Of a stretch of 64,000 nucleotides of DNA, positions 8,297 through 16,412 are shown one piece after another. Each line of letters starts with the position of its first letter. The first letter of the stretch is position 1. Source of the DNA: Alkalicoccus halolimnae (GTDB lineage: Bacteria; Bacillota; Bacilli; Bacillales; Salisediminibacteriaceae); NCBI RefSeq assembly GCF_008014775.2, contig NZ_CP144914.1, forward strand, positions 2,542,001-2,606,000. Direction: 5' to 3'. A program made the translations under genes and the position numbers. The notes under the pieces are model-generated. The model was not told where the DNA came from. It did no database searches and saw nothing but the letters and a program-made list of their open reading frames with translations.

Positions 8297-8437
8297 CTCA
8301 ATAGTGGTTCAGCTCGTAAATTGAACTTATCTTTTTGATTTTGTATTCCAATAAACCAATTCATAATTTCATTTATTTAAAAAATATACGAACATCATTA
8401 GTTTTTTTCAGAAACGAACTTTCATATTCTAAAAGTT

Positions 8438-8572
8438 ATCGCAGAGAAGGATGGCGACTCCCGGAGGATCAGCGCAGTCTGAAGATCCACTTTTGCGAAG
8501 TCATTTTTTCGCAAAAGTTAGCTGAAGACAAGCCCTCGGGAAAGCAGCCATCTGAAACGGAGATCTCTTCCA
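8438..8572 (+). repeat. Interspersed repeat, E-type unit
   Basis: ATCGCAGAGAAGGATGGCGACTCCCGGAGGATCAGC, GAAGATCC, a hairpin TTTTGCGAAGTCATTTTTTCGCAAAA, then GCTGAAGACAAGCCCTCGGGAAAGC. The order resembles 13848-13980 and 36275-36460. The open frame crossing it (8335-8607) is therefore not called. Confidence 0.65.
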
Positions 8573-8786
8573 CAATTTGTGATTTCCAACTTTCGTTTGT
8601 ATTATGAAATTGATTCCAAACCAAAACTCGGCAGTATGACTCAAAGTCCTTTTACAATATTGAAAAAAGCACCGGAAGCTTTAACAAATGGCAGCGGAAA
8701 TACTGGTTTTGCTGTACTTAGAATACCGTTAAGTTCCCCTATTTTTATCTTTAGTGAACGACATTACTATGAATGGAGGAGTAGTT

Positions 8787-9191
8787 GTGAAGAAAATGAT
8801 AGGATTACTCGCATTTGCATTTATCCTGAATGGTTGTGGAAACGGAGATGGTGATGTGTCTTCAGGGAACGGAGAAGACGGGGCTGAATATCACTTTTTA
8901 GGAAGCAGTGAAAACTGGGAGGTTGTTTATGAAGTAGATATTTCTAACGGAAATGAGGAGGAGTCTACTGGAACTATTGAATATATTGGTGAAGGGAACG
9001 CTCCTGAAACATTAGAATACTATAGAATAGGAAGTACAGAAGGAACGGGAAGAGCTTTAAACGATGGAGTTGCGGACACTGGACGTACAGGTTGTGAAGG
9101 CTGTGCCGTCACGCGGGAGGACGAGGAAATTGAAGTAGAAGTTACTTGGAATGGACAAACAGAAAATTTAACATTAACCACGGAGGACTGA
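8787..9191 (+). CDS. Small lipoprotein of unknown function
   Basis: A 134-residue lipoprotein starting at GTG 8787 with GGAGGA six bases upstream; earlier ATGs have no ribosome site. The signal KKMIGLLAFAFILNGC ends in a lipobox, followed by a Gly/Asp/Ser linker and a beta-rich body (ENWEVVYEVDIS, EVEVTWNGQTENLTLTTED). Two cysteines in GCEGCAV may form a disulfide or bind a metal. Similar Bacillus lipoproteins are of unknown role. Confidence 0.65.
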   Translation: MKKMIGLLAFAFILNGCGNGDGDVSSGNGEDGAEYHFLGSSENWEVVYEVDISNGNEEESTGTIEYIGEGNAPETLEYYRIGSTEGTGRALNDGVADTGRTGCEGCAVTREDEEIEVEVTWNGQTENLTLTTED

Positions 9192-9454
9192 CCCCTCTCT
9201 CAGCGGTGTTTTTCATTAAAAAGTAACTGTCATTGTTATTTTGGATTCAATAAAATCCATTCATTCCACCCTCTTCCTGGATGTAATCCCATAACAAACG
9301 ACCCATTAAAACAAGATTCACAGCATTTGTTTTAAAAGAAACTTTAACAAGCGGCTATAATTCAGCAGCCCCTTGTCATGTACTAAGTGATTACTTATGG
9401 TAATTTCGCTATTAAAACATAATAAACATGAATATATGGATAAAAGAAAACAAA

Positions 9455-9486
9455 AGGCTGTCTCAATAGGTGTATCGAGACAGCCT
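9455..9486 (-). terminator. Hairpin terminator
   Basis: AGGCTGTCTC pairs with GAGACAGCCT; on the minus strand the stem is followed by TTTTGTTTTC. It would end transcription coming from the gene at 9669-9908 and the hairpin region between them. Confidence 0.7.
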
Positions 9487-9494
9487 GAAAACAC

Positions 9495-9572
9495 GCACGG
9501 AGCAGACAAGATGTTAAATAGCCTGTTAGACCAGGATTGGTCCAACAGGCTTTTGTCTGTGCGAAGCCGTGC
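9495..9572 (-). other. Long three-part inverted repeat
   Basis: Three complementary segments nest in order: GCACGG/CCGTGC outside, CAGACAA/TTGTCTG in the middle and an AGCCTGTTAGACCA/TGGTCCAACAGGCT core with a GGAT loop. The whole is about 78 bases and directly precedes the minus-strand terminator at 9455, so it may be the 3' end of a transcript, a small RNA, or a degenerate mobile element. The open frames crossing it on both strands are not convincing genes. Confidence 0.5.
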
Positions 9573-9668
9573 CCCTATCCTTATGCACAGCTCCTTGTTA
9601 ATTGGCATTATACTTTTAATTTCATCCCCCAAAACTGAACCTGTTAAATGATCCCCTGCAGGTTTTTC

Positions 9669-9908
9669 TTACATTGCTTTTTCTTTTCGCTCTGCAGCCG
9701 CCTGTTGTTCTTCTTCGTAAGCTGCCAGTCTTTTTTCCAGTTCAGAAGGAACCTGTTCTTCTTCTGTACGCAGACTCGACAGAAAGTTATCGAGAAGCCA
9801 TCCTGCCCCTGCACCAACTACCATCCAGACTAAAAAATTATTTAGTGAAAATCCCGCGACAAGGCCGACACCGACGAACAACACTAATAATACCCCTCTG
9901 ATATTCAC
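9669..9908 (-). CDS. Small membrane protein with charged C-terminal helix
   Basis: A 79-residue protein starting at GTG 9908 behind AAAGGAGAGG. Residues 5-40 are hydrophobic and Gly-rich (LLVLFVGVGLVAGFSLNNFLVWMVVGAGAGWLL) and residues 45-79 form an acidic/basic helix (EEEQVPSELEKRLAAYEEEQQAAAERKEKAM). No family is recognised. It is probably monocistronic. Confidence 0.65.
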   Translation of the reverse strand: MNIRGVLLVLFVGVGLVAGFSLNNFLVWMVVGAGAGWLLDNFLSSLRTEEEQVPSELEKRLAAYEEEQQAAAERKEKAM

Positions 9909-10319
9909 GTTCCCTCTCCTTTGCTTTTTTAAGAATTACCCTTATTCTGCCCCAACCCTGACTTCTATGTATTGCTTTCTTCAACACGTACGTCCAAGTA
10001 TTCAGCATCAATGACTGCTCTTCCAATGTTTTTTCACTGTGAAGAACTTTCTTCTTTCTATCATATAGGTAATTGGTAGATATTTCATTAATATTTTAAA
10101 ATTAATTGAAAAAAATTTACTTTTCCATGTTTATTTTCTTGCGTGAAGGTTTGAAAGCTTTCTTTTGGGAAAATATAAAGTTCCATTGGTGGAAAAACCG
10201 TGGAGGTCCTTCAGCAGAATTCGAGGTAATTTAAGAGAGCTGATGCTGCAATTAACAGTACTTACGCTGCCCCACCCCTGACTTCCATTGTTTTAATAAT
10301 CGAAATCCCTAAAAGAAGG
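9909..10319. other. AT-rich intergenic stretch
   Basis: No gene is seen. The phrase CTGCCCCAACCCTGACTTCTA (9946-9967) recurs with small changes near 10268-10288, a short direct repeat. Nothing else stands out. Confidence 0.4.
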
Positions 10320-10712
10320 CTCTGTTAAAGCTCCGGGTTCTTACGCACGTTTGGTGAAAATAAACTATATCTGACAAAAAAGCTAATTTCACCCTTAAAA
10401 CTTCTTGCGTTTAAGCCAGGCTCACAAGCTTTTAAAGTAAAGTTATGTTCTGTCATCGTAAGCCGGAAAGCCAAGTCCCCTTTCTTTGCGTAAGAGCCAA
10501 GCTCCGTGTTGGTATTGGTTTCTACTTTTGTACCTTCTTGATTCAACCAGCGGGCTTTCTGTATTGGGAAATCAAAACGAAGCGGAAACCGGCGGACGCC
10601 TGTGGAAGAAGGAGATTGGAAGATCCCGCAGGGCGTCAGCCTGAGGAAGCTGGAAATCTCCTCCACGGCAAGCCTGCCGAGTTGAAGCGAAGTTTCTTAT
10701 ATATATCAACAA
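10320..10712 (+). repeat. Composite interspersed repeat (B unit plus D unit)
   Basis: The B unit runs from CTCTTACGCACG... near 10339 to TTGCGTAAGAGCC near 10500; its ends are inverted repeats of TCTTACGCA. The D unit follows with GATTCAACCAGCGGGCTTTCTG and AAATCAAAACGAAGCGGAAAC. The same material occurs at 20195, 42680, 55205 and 63200. The open frames on both strands across it (for example 10325-10666 and 10445-10915) are repeat artefacts. Confidence 0.85.
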
Positions 10713-10727
10713 CAGAGCTAAAAAAAA

Positions 10728-10759
10728 GAACCGCTCCCTTCAAAAGGGAAAGCGGCTTC
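10728..10759 (-). terminator. Terminator of the ctaG-sco operon
   Basis: On the minus strand, GAAGCCGCTTTCCCTT pairs with AAGGGAGCGGTTC around a short loop and is followed by a run of seven T. It lies six bases past the stop of the Sco gene. Confidence 0.85.
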
Positions 10760-10764
10760 TTCCT

Positions 10765-11385
10765 TTATTCATTAATAACCTGCTGGAGATCTTCGACGGT
10801 GGATTCGGCGTCAAAGTTATCTTCTCCGGCGTACATCCGGTGCACGGATCCATCCGGACCGACGAGGAAAAAACGGGTCGGGTGCATGATGTCTTCCTGT
10901 TCAGGCACTTCCTGAATCTGAGCTTTGAAGGACTCCTGTACGAAAGTCTGAAGCTCTTCTTCTTCATAGCCGGTCAGGAAATCCCAGCTTTCAAAATCAG
11001 CGCTGTAGGATTCGCCGTAGCTCTCGAGACGCTCCGGAGTATCAAACTCGGGATCGACGGTAAAAGAGATCAGCCTTACATCATCAATTTCCTCATCCTG
11101 AAGCGCTGTCTGCAGATCCGCCATGTTTGGTGTCATGACCGTACAGACTGTGGGGCAGCGTGTGAATATCGTGTTGGCAATCCACCAGCCTCCTTCCAGG
11201 TCCTCGACAGAAACCTCTTCTTCATGCTGGTTGACCGCTTCTATCCCGCTCACTTCCCACTGGTCCTCGGAAACTGTCGTATCAATTATCGAATCGCCCT
11301 GCGCTGATTCGGAAGCATCTTCATACAGGAAGCTGCACCCGCTGAGCAGAAGGGCAAATCCGCCAAGACCTGCCAGTTTTTTCAT
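10765..11385 (-). CDS. Sco1/SenC-family copper-binding lipoprotein
   Basis: A 206-residue lipoprotein (lipobox LLSGC, Cys17) with the thioredoxin-like Sco fold. The copper site is complete: FTRCPTVC gives Cys77 and Cys81, and DIMHPTRFFLVGPDG gives His168. Sco proteins deliver or reduce copper for the CuA site of cytochrome c oxidase on the outer face of the membrane. It lies 12 bases downstream of ctaG in the same operon. Length is normal (B. subtilis YpmQ is about 190). Confidence 0.93.
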   Translation of the reverse strand: MKKLAGLGGFALLLSGCSFLYEDASESAQGDSIIDTTVSEDQWEVSGIEAVNQHEEEVSVEDLEGGWWIANTIFTRCPTVCTVMTPNMADLQTALQDEEIDDVRLISFTVDPEFDTPERLESYGESYSADFESWDFLTGYEEEELQTFVQESFKAQIQEVPEQEDIMHPTRFFLVGPDGSVHRMYAGEDNFDAESTVEDLQQVINE

Positions 11386-11397
11386 AGTATCCGTCCT

Positions 11398-12321
11398 TTA
11401 TTGCACGTTTGGTTCGTACATTTCATATTCTTTGAATTCCATTTTAGGCGTTTCATCCTTATCCCGCTTCATCCAGAGCCGGAAGGAGTAGCCGATCGCT
11501 ATACCATAAACGAGCTCCTGAATGATTTTCATCATCGCTCCGCCGAACTGCTGATCATTTAGAGGAGATAAAAAGGTTATCGACTGCTGGCCGGAGAGCA
11601 TTTCGTAAGGTATATCCGCACCCGGAGGCAGGCAGTAGGAAATCGCCATCGCCCATGTTGCCGGGTCGGTGTACGTAGCATAAAGCGTCGTTCCTGCAAA
11701 AATAATTAAGGCGCAGGCCGGAGTAAAAAGAATGCCGCTGACAAACATGAAACCGATCCGCTTTAATTCTGACAGGTGGTAACGCGTCTGAATTCTCGGC
11801 AGAATATGCCACCACATGAGCGTCGCCAGTACGAGCATGCCGAGCTGGTAAATGTTATGTGCTCCTTCATTCGTCAGCAGAAAGTCGAAAACGCCGGGCA
11901 GATGGTAGATCGAAAAAGCGGCGTTAAAGAGGAGCAGGCCGAGAATCGGAAAACCGACAACTAAAAAGATTCCCCTCACCCAGCGGATGTTCTGAAAATA
12001 GCTGAAGAACCAGGAAGGGATCCCGAGCAGAAGCAGCGGGGGTGCAATTAAGTATACAATCGCCATCGAGATCATATGCATGCTGAGCATAATATGTCCG
12101 AGTACATAAAGCGGTCCGCCGAATCCTAAATAGACAGCGAAAAGCCCGAGGTGGAAATATACGATCCGTTTTTTCGGAACGGGCGCTGCATCTGGAAACC
12201 GGTGACTGAATTTTGTTATGATAAGGAAGTATAAAAAACTGATAAGTCCAAGAACCACCATTAGTTCCGGAGTCCATATAGTTCTGAAAGTGAACGTTGA
12301 GAAAAATTGTTCCATTACCAT
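11398..12321 (-). CDS. ctaG: Cytochrome c oxidase assembly protein CtaG (caa3 type)
   Basis: A 307-residue integral membrane protein with about seven helices. Hallmarks are the repeated FFSTFTFRTIWTPEL start, SHRFPDAAPVPKKRIVYFHLGLFAVYLGFGGPLYVLGHIMLSMHMISMAIVYLIAPPLLLLGIP and WHILPRIQTRYHLSELKRIGFMF. In Bacillus, CtaG is needed for active caa3 oxidase. ATG 12321 has AGAGGAGAC before it. It heads the operon with the Sco gene. Confidence 0.93.
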   Translation of the reverse strand: MVMEQFFSTFTFRTIWTPELMVVLGLISFLYFLIITKFSHRFPDAAPVPKKRIVYFHLGLFAVYLGFGGPLYVLGHIMLSMHMISMAIVYLIAPPLLLLGIPSWFFSYFQNIRWVRGIFLVVGFPILGLLLFNAAFSIYHLPGVFDFLLTNEGAHNIYQLGMLVLATLMWWHILPRIQTRYHLSELKRIGFMFVSGILFTPACALIIFAGTTLYATYTDPATWAMAISYCLPPGADIPYEMLSGQQSITFLSPLNDQQFGGAMMKIIQELVYGIAIGYSFRLWMKRDKDETPKMEFKEYEMYEPNVQ

Positions 12322-12463
12322 GTCTCCTCTTCTGAAGCATTAAGGCAGTTTGCACGCCTAGTTTAGTTATACCACGATTGTCGCACAAATCCCACCATTT
12401 CGGAACAGGTAGAAGTGATCATTCCATGAACACCATGTAACTACGAATCAAAGGAGAATTGCT

Positions 12464-12916
12464 ATGAAAATCTATCAGATTGAAAAACCCGGTACCAGTC
12501 AGGAAATTACAAAAATTGCTGAATTAATGATGGAACAGATGGAGCAGCTGAGCAGTCCTCCTGAGCTGAAAGAGCTTGAAGATACCGTCCGGCTCGCTCT
12601 GAAAGAGGACTTAGCTTCCGAGTTTTTCATTGCGGAAAAAAAGGGAGACTTCGTCGGCTGTGCTTTTATGAATAAAGGGGTCGGGCTTGATAAAGGCGGA
12701 CGATACATATGGCTGAACGACCTTTATGTTAAAAAAGCGGAACGGAAACAGGGAATTGCCCGGAAAATGCTGCTTTACGTGCTGCAGTGGGCCGAAGAAG
12801 AAGACTTCAAAGGAATTGAGCTCGAAACCGGCATGAATAACGAAGCGACCAAACGACTCTATAATTCTCTCGGCTTTTACGACATCATGTCCAAACGTTA
12901 CGGCCGGACGCTTTAA
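12464..12916 (+). CDS. GNAT-family N-acetyltransferase
   Basis: A 150-residue GNAT protein. The acetyl-CoA loop is visible as YVKKAERKQGIARKML (about residues 88-104; R/Q-x-x-G-x-A pattern), followed by GIELETGMNNEATKRLYNSLGFYDI. The ribosome site AAGGAGAA precedes ATG 12464. The substrate cannot be read from the sequence. It stands between divergent ctaG and the membrane protein gene at 12988. Confidence 0.9.
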   Translation: MKIYQIEKPGTSQEITKIAELMMEQMEQLSSPPELKELEDTVRLALKEDLASEFFIAEKKGDFVGCAFMNKGVGLDKGGRYIWLNDLYVKKAERKQGIARKMLLYVLQWAEEEDFKGIELETGMNNEATKRLYNSLGFYDIMSKRYGRTL

Positions 12917-12987
12917 ATACATGTTATCTTCTGCCCCTTTTCGGGTATGCTGGTCAAGTACGCTTATTTTAGAAGGGCAGATGTTCC

Positions 12988-13611
12988 GTGGACCAAAAAT
13001 TATTAAAAATCACTATTTTCTTAAGCTCCTATTCTCCCGTTTTTTATCTTGCAGCTTTTCAATTATATGAAGATCATAATCTGGCTCTATCTACGCTGGG
13101 TATGCTCTGTGCCGTAGTAACGGTAATCACGGCAGTCTGTTTCCGGCATGCCTATAAGGGATTGTTTGTGCATGATTACAACGAAAGCCATCCGGAAGCG
13201 ACGAGCAGAGTCTCCAACGCCCGGCCGCTGAAAAATTCTCTTTTCACTGCTTACACCGTCTCTTTCTTTCTGCCGATAATGAATACCAGTTTCGCATCAA
13301 TTACCGACACGCTTACGTTCATTCTCATATTCATTCTCCTGTTTGTTATTTCCGTTCAGACGAGTATGTATTACTTCAATCCGCTGCTGCTGATCATCTT
13401 TGGTTATCAGGCGTTCGAAGCCCGTATTGATGACCTTGATCAGTCCGAAAATTCCACTCCGCGTCACGGGGTGATCCTTACGAAACAGCACCTCGACTTT
13501 TTCAATGAGAATCCGGATATGCAGCTCGTAAATGTGAAAGACGGGTTATATTATCACAAAAAAACATTGGATGAAGATACGGTAGGCGACGCATATAAAG
13601 GAAATACGTAA
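12988..13611 (+). CDS. Four-helix membrane protein, possibly KwaA-like
   Basis: A 207-residue protein starting at GTG 12988 behind AGAAGGG. Hydrophobic segments lie near residues 7-27, 33-52, 88-104 and 107-142, followed by a soluble C-terminal part (GVILTKQHLDFFNENPDMQLVNVKDGLYYHKK). The SSYSPVFYLA start, FFLPIM and the YYFNPLLLIIFGYQAFEA block recall KwaA-like membrane proteins of the Kiwa phage-defence system, but that is resemblance from memory only. No KwaB-like partner (DUF4868) is present, so a defence role is not supported by context. Confidence 0.55.
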   Translation: MDQKLLKITIFLSSYSPVFYLAAFQLYEDHNLALSTLGMLCAVVTVITAVCFRHAYKGLFVHDYNESHPEATSRVSNARPLKNSLFTAYTVSFFLPIMNTSFASITDTLTFILIFILLFVISVQTSMYYFNPLLLIIFGYQAFEARIDDLDQSENSTPRHGVILTKQHLDFFNENPDMQLVNVKDGLYYHKKTLDEDTVGDAYKGNT

Positions 13612-13621
13612 AAAAGCACAA

Positions 13622-13659
13622 AAAAACAAGCAGACCAATGCGGTCTGCTTGTTTTTTTT
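13622..13659 (+). terminator. Strong hairpin terminator
   Basis: ACAAGCAGACC pairs perfectly with GGTCTGCTTGT and is followed by a run of T. It ends the transcript of the membrane protein gene at 12988. Confidence 0.93.
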
Positions 13660-13710
13660 GTGCAGGCAAAGTCTGGTTATCTGCATAGAAATACAGAGTG
13701 ACTGCTTCCG

Positions 13711-13780
13711 CCTTCCGGAGGCTGCGGACTCATGGGAACGAAGGCGCACGCTTAACTATTTTATTTTCAAGGCAGCCTTG
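13711..13780 (-). repeat. Interspersed repeat, A-unit fragment (inverted)
   Basis: CATGGGAACGAAGGCGCACGCTTAACTATTTTATTTTCAAGGCAGCC is the reverse complement of the A-unit end seen at 39221 and 25991. Confidence 0.75.
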
Positions 13781-13847
13781 TCTATAGAAATAATAGAAGA
13801 TTTCTCTTAATGGTACGTTATGGCCCCTGAGTTAAATTGTTCTTTCT

Positions 13848-13980
13848 GAAGCGAACGGTGGGGACTCCGTCGGGATTAAGCGAAATCGGAAGATCCTTTC
13901 CGGCGAAGCCGCGCTTCGACAGAAATAGCTGAAGATGAGCCCCGCGGAAAGCCTCCGCCGGTGAGTGGAAGAAAACTTAT
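13848..13980 (+). repeat. Interspersed repeat, E-type unit
   Basis: Reads GAAGCGAACGGTGGGGACTCCGTCGGGATTAAGC, GAAGATCC, then GCTGAAGATGAGCCCCGCGGAAAGCCTCCGCCGGTGAG. It shares order and phrases with 8438-8572 and 36275-36460. With the A fragment it fills the gap between the terminator and azlD. Confidence 0.65.
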
Positions 13981-14035
13981 TTAGATCAAGAAATCATAAA
14001 CCCGCTTAAATAAATTTAATAAAGAAGTTTTTCTT

Positions 14036-14341
14036 TTACATCAGCAGATTGATGCCGGTCAAGATAAAAATCGTTCCTGCCACGACCGCGATCAGCGGCG
14101 CGCCGGTGTAGGCGATGAAAAATGCCGCGGCACCGCCGAGAAGCCCGTACCATATGGCGTCGTATGCATAGATGATCCCAGGGAAAATCAGGGCGCCGAG
14201 TACGGCATAAGGTACGCGGGAGAGCATGCGCCTCAGCCAGGGAGGCCAGTTTTCTGTCGATAAAACGAGCAGAGGAAGAATTCTCGGTACGTAGGTGACG
14301 ACCGCCATACCAACGATCATCCACAGCATAGTTTCATTCAT
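14036..14341 (-). CDS. azlD: AzlD-family branched-chain amino acid exporter subunit
   Basis: A 101-residue protein with three to four hydrophobic helices, including MLWMIVGMAVVTYVPRILPLLVL at the start, the typical AzlD signature. AzlD works with AzlC as a two-part exporter of branched-chain amino acids and analogues such as azaleucine. It overlaps azlC by 8 bases and ends the gene run. Confidence 0.9.
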   Translation of the reverse strand: MNETMLWMIVGMAVVTYVPRILPLLVLSTENWPPWLRRMLSRVPYAVLGALIFPGIIYAYDAIWYGLLGGAAAFFIAYTGAPLIAVVAGTIFILTGINLLM

Positions 14342-15047
14342 GATCCTTCCTCCTTTTCACGTCAAGCAGCTCGTACAGAATCACGGCGGTGATGGTCGCA
14401 CTCATGATCGCCCAGCCGGTTTCCATAAACAGCTGGTATATCCAGTGAAATCCACCGCCCATAAGCGCCAGAATAATCACCGGCCGTCCCTCCTCTTTTA
14501 CCGAAGGAACGAGCAGGGCGATAAACAGGGCGTAGAGAGCAATGCCCATACTTTCCTGCAGTACCGCCGGCAGCAGCGCTCCTGTGAAATACCCGGCTGC
14601 TGTAAAGCCGACCCAGCTTGAATATGCGCTCAGTCCGACACCGAGAATGTAGCTTCCGCTCACCGGAGGCTGTTTCACAGAAGATACGGCAAACACTTCA
14701 TCCGTCAGGAAAAAGCCGAACAGCGAACGAAATTTTTTCGACGTCGGCTCGGCTCTTTCGTTGATGGAGGCACTCATCAGCAGGTGCCGGAAGTTGACGA
14801 TAAAGGTGGCCAGCACAATTTCAAGGGCGCCTGCACCTATCGCAATCATCGAGAGCGCCATGTACTGAGCAGCACCGGCAAATACGAGCATGCTCATCAG
14901 CACTGCTTCAAACACCGTCAGTCCCGTGGAGCCTGCAAGCAGCCCGAATGTAATAGCGACCGGCATGTATCCAAACGCAATCGAAAGCCCCGCCGTCAGT
15001 CCCCGGCGGAGCGAGTCATCTTTTTCTATGTAAGCAGCTGTTTCCAA
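14334..15047 (-). CDS. azlC: AzlC-family branched-chain amino acid exporter subunit
   Basis: A 237-residue membrane protein. Family marks are GLSIAFGYMPVAITFGLLAGSTGLT, MLVFAGAAQYMALSMI, FIVNFRHLLMSASI and YFTGALLP. It forms an exporter with AzlD. It lies 66 bases downstream of the regulator gene in the same direction as the amidohydrolase genes, so export of amino acids released by those enzymes is a reasonable guess but not shown. Confidence 0.92.
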   Translation of the reverse strand: METAAYIEKDDSLRRGLTAGLSIAFGYMPVAITFGLLAGSTGLTVFEAVLMSMLVFAGAAQYMALSMIAIGAGALEIVLATFIVNFRHLLMSASINERAEPTSKKFRSLFGFFLTDEVFAVSSVKQPPVSGSYILGVGLSAYSSWVGFTAAGYFTGALLPAVLQESMGIALYALFIALLVPSVKEEGRPVIILALMGGGFHWIYQLFMETGWAIMSATITAVILYELLDVKRRKDHE

Positions 15048-15113
15048 CAGTCCTCTCTCCTCTCCTCTTTCTATTCTATCCTCAAAGGCGTAAGGACTGT
15101 CAAGAATATACTG

Positions 15114-16409
15114 CTAAAACTGCAGTGCAAAAACTTTCCGCGGCCTTCCGCGGCGCACTTCCTGCTCTTCCCCTACGGCTTTTGCAAGGCCGGCCTGTTC
15201 CAGTTCGTGCAGAATGCGGCGGGCGTTTCTTTCCGTACTCGTCAGCCAGCGGGCAATGTCACGTGACGTAACTTCCAGCTGCTGATGATACTGTGCGTAG
15301 GAAAATATTTTTGAGACTGCCCCGGGGGATATTTTTCCTTTTACTTTTTCAGCGGCCCATTCGGTGTCATGCCGCTGGGCGGAATAGGTGAGCGAAGCAG
15401 CCTCGCTGAAATGCTCTGTCGCTTCGTTGTTTTCGTCGACAGAAATGATCACCGTCTCCTTTGCCCTGCGCCCCTGCTGAAGCGCCTGATGCACGTGCTC
15501 TTCAGCGTCCATGACGCTTTTTCCGTATCCGACCGCGACGCGGACCGGCAGCTTCGCCTGGAGTTTCGCTTCCTCGATCAGGAAAAAAGGAACAGCGTGC
15601 GACTCCATTTCCCCCCGCGTTGTGAAGATGAGAAACATGCCATCCCCCATCTGCAGATAGGCCCCTTTCACTTCTTCCGCGTAGCGGAGGAGAAGCCGTT
15701 TCAGCTCAAGCTCCTTATATTTACGCCGGTAGGAATAATATTCTTCGCGCGAATCGCTGCCTTCGACTGTTTCCACACCGAGTATTGCAAGCTGGTGATT
15801 CCGGTACCATGCCGCGTTGGTCCGCTCACGGAGATATTTCAGCGTTTCTTTTATATCAAATTCAGATGCCGTGATCCGGTAAACGGGAATGCCGTGTGCT
15901 TTCAGTTCGTTATAGACGTTGCGGATACATGTAAGAGCGATCGTCCCTGGATTTTTTCTGCTTTCTTCGATATGAAACTGAATAATTTCATCGGACGATT
16001 TGTACCCGGTGTAGGGATAAGTGATAAACGATACGTCGTCAAGGGTGTAGCTTTCCTTAACGGCTTCAATTTCTTCTGTATCAATCGTATCGAGCGTAAA
16101 AAACGATGCCTGTTTCTGCTTATGGAAGATTTCCATGAGTGTCCCGAGCAGACTCGATCCGTGCAGCGGCGGAAAAAAAGCTTCTTCTTCAGTTAAAAGG
16201 TTGTTATGAATTGCGTAGGCGTAAGGTGCCTGGCCGGAAAAAAGCCAGAGGTCGACGCGGTTTTTATAAGCGTTTAGAATATCATGTGTTTCTTCGGTTC
16301 TCTCATAATAAAAGCTGATCAATTCGAATTCGGGAAAGAAACGCCCCATTTTTTCGATAATCTGGACGGAGTCTTTCGGTCCGACAAGCCCTAGTCGTAT
16401 TTTCACCAT
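15114..16409 (-). CDS. Transcriptional regulator, sensor plus GGDEF-like plus winged helix
   Basis: A 431-residue protein. Residues 1-180 look like a ligand-binding alpha/beta domain (IRLGLVGPKDSVQIIEKM; VDLWLFSGQAPYAYAI). Residues 205-330 resemble a degenerate nucleotidyl-cyclase/GGDEF-type fold (YLQMGDGMFLIFTTRGEMES; PVRVAVGYGKSVMDAEEHVHQALQQG). The C-terminal 70 residues form a winged helix-turn-helix (VTSRDIARWLTSTERNARRILHELEQAGLA) with a basic tail. It starts 3 bases after the amidase gene, so it very likely controls this cluster. The ligand is unknown. Confidence 0.7.
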   Translation of the reverse strand: MVKIRLGLVGPKDSVQIIEKMGRFFPEFELISFYYERTEETHDILNAYKNRVDLWLFSGQAPYAYAIHNNLLTEEEAFFPPLHGSSLLGTLMEIFHKQKQASFFTLDTIDTEEIEAVKESYTLDDVSFITYPYTGYKSSDEIIQFHIEESRKNPGTIALTCIRNVYNELKAHGIPVYRITASEFDIKETLKYLRERTNAAWYRNHQLAILGVETVEGSDSREEYYSYRRKYKELELKRLLLRYAEEVKGAYLQMGDGMFLIFTTRGEMESHAVPFFLIEEAKLQAKLPVRVAVGYGKSVMDAEEHVHQALQQGRRAKETVIISVDENNEATEHFSEAASLTYSAQRHDTEWAAEKVKGKISPGAVSKIFSYAQYHQQLEVTSRDIARWLTSTERNARRILHELEQAGLAKAVGEEQEVRRGRPRKVFALQF

Positions 16410-16412
16410 CTA

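Noticed and set aside
8335..8854. Plus-strand open frames of 90 and 91 aa
   Set aside because: The first crosses an E-type repeat; the second ends inside the lipoprotein gene at 8787 in another frame.
9318..9651. Open frames of 104 aa (minus) and 84 aa (plus)
   Set aside because: Both run through the terminator at 9455 and the long hairpin at 9495; no ribosome sites.
10325..10915. Open frames on both strands across 10325-10915
   Set aside because: They are translations of the B and D repeat units, which also produce similar peptides (for example CGIFQSPSSTG) near 20417 and 55222.
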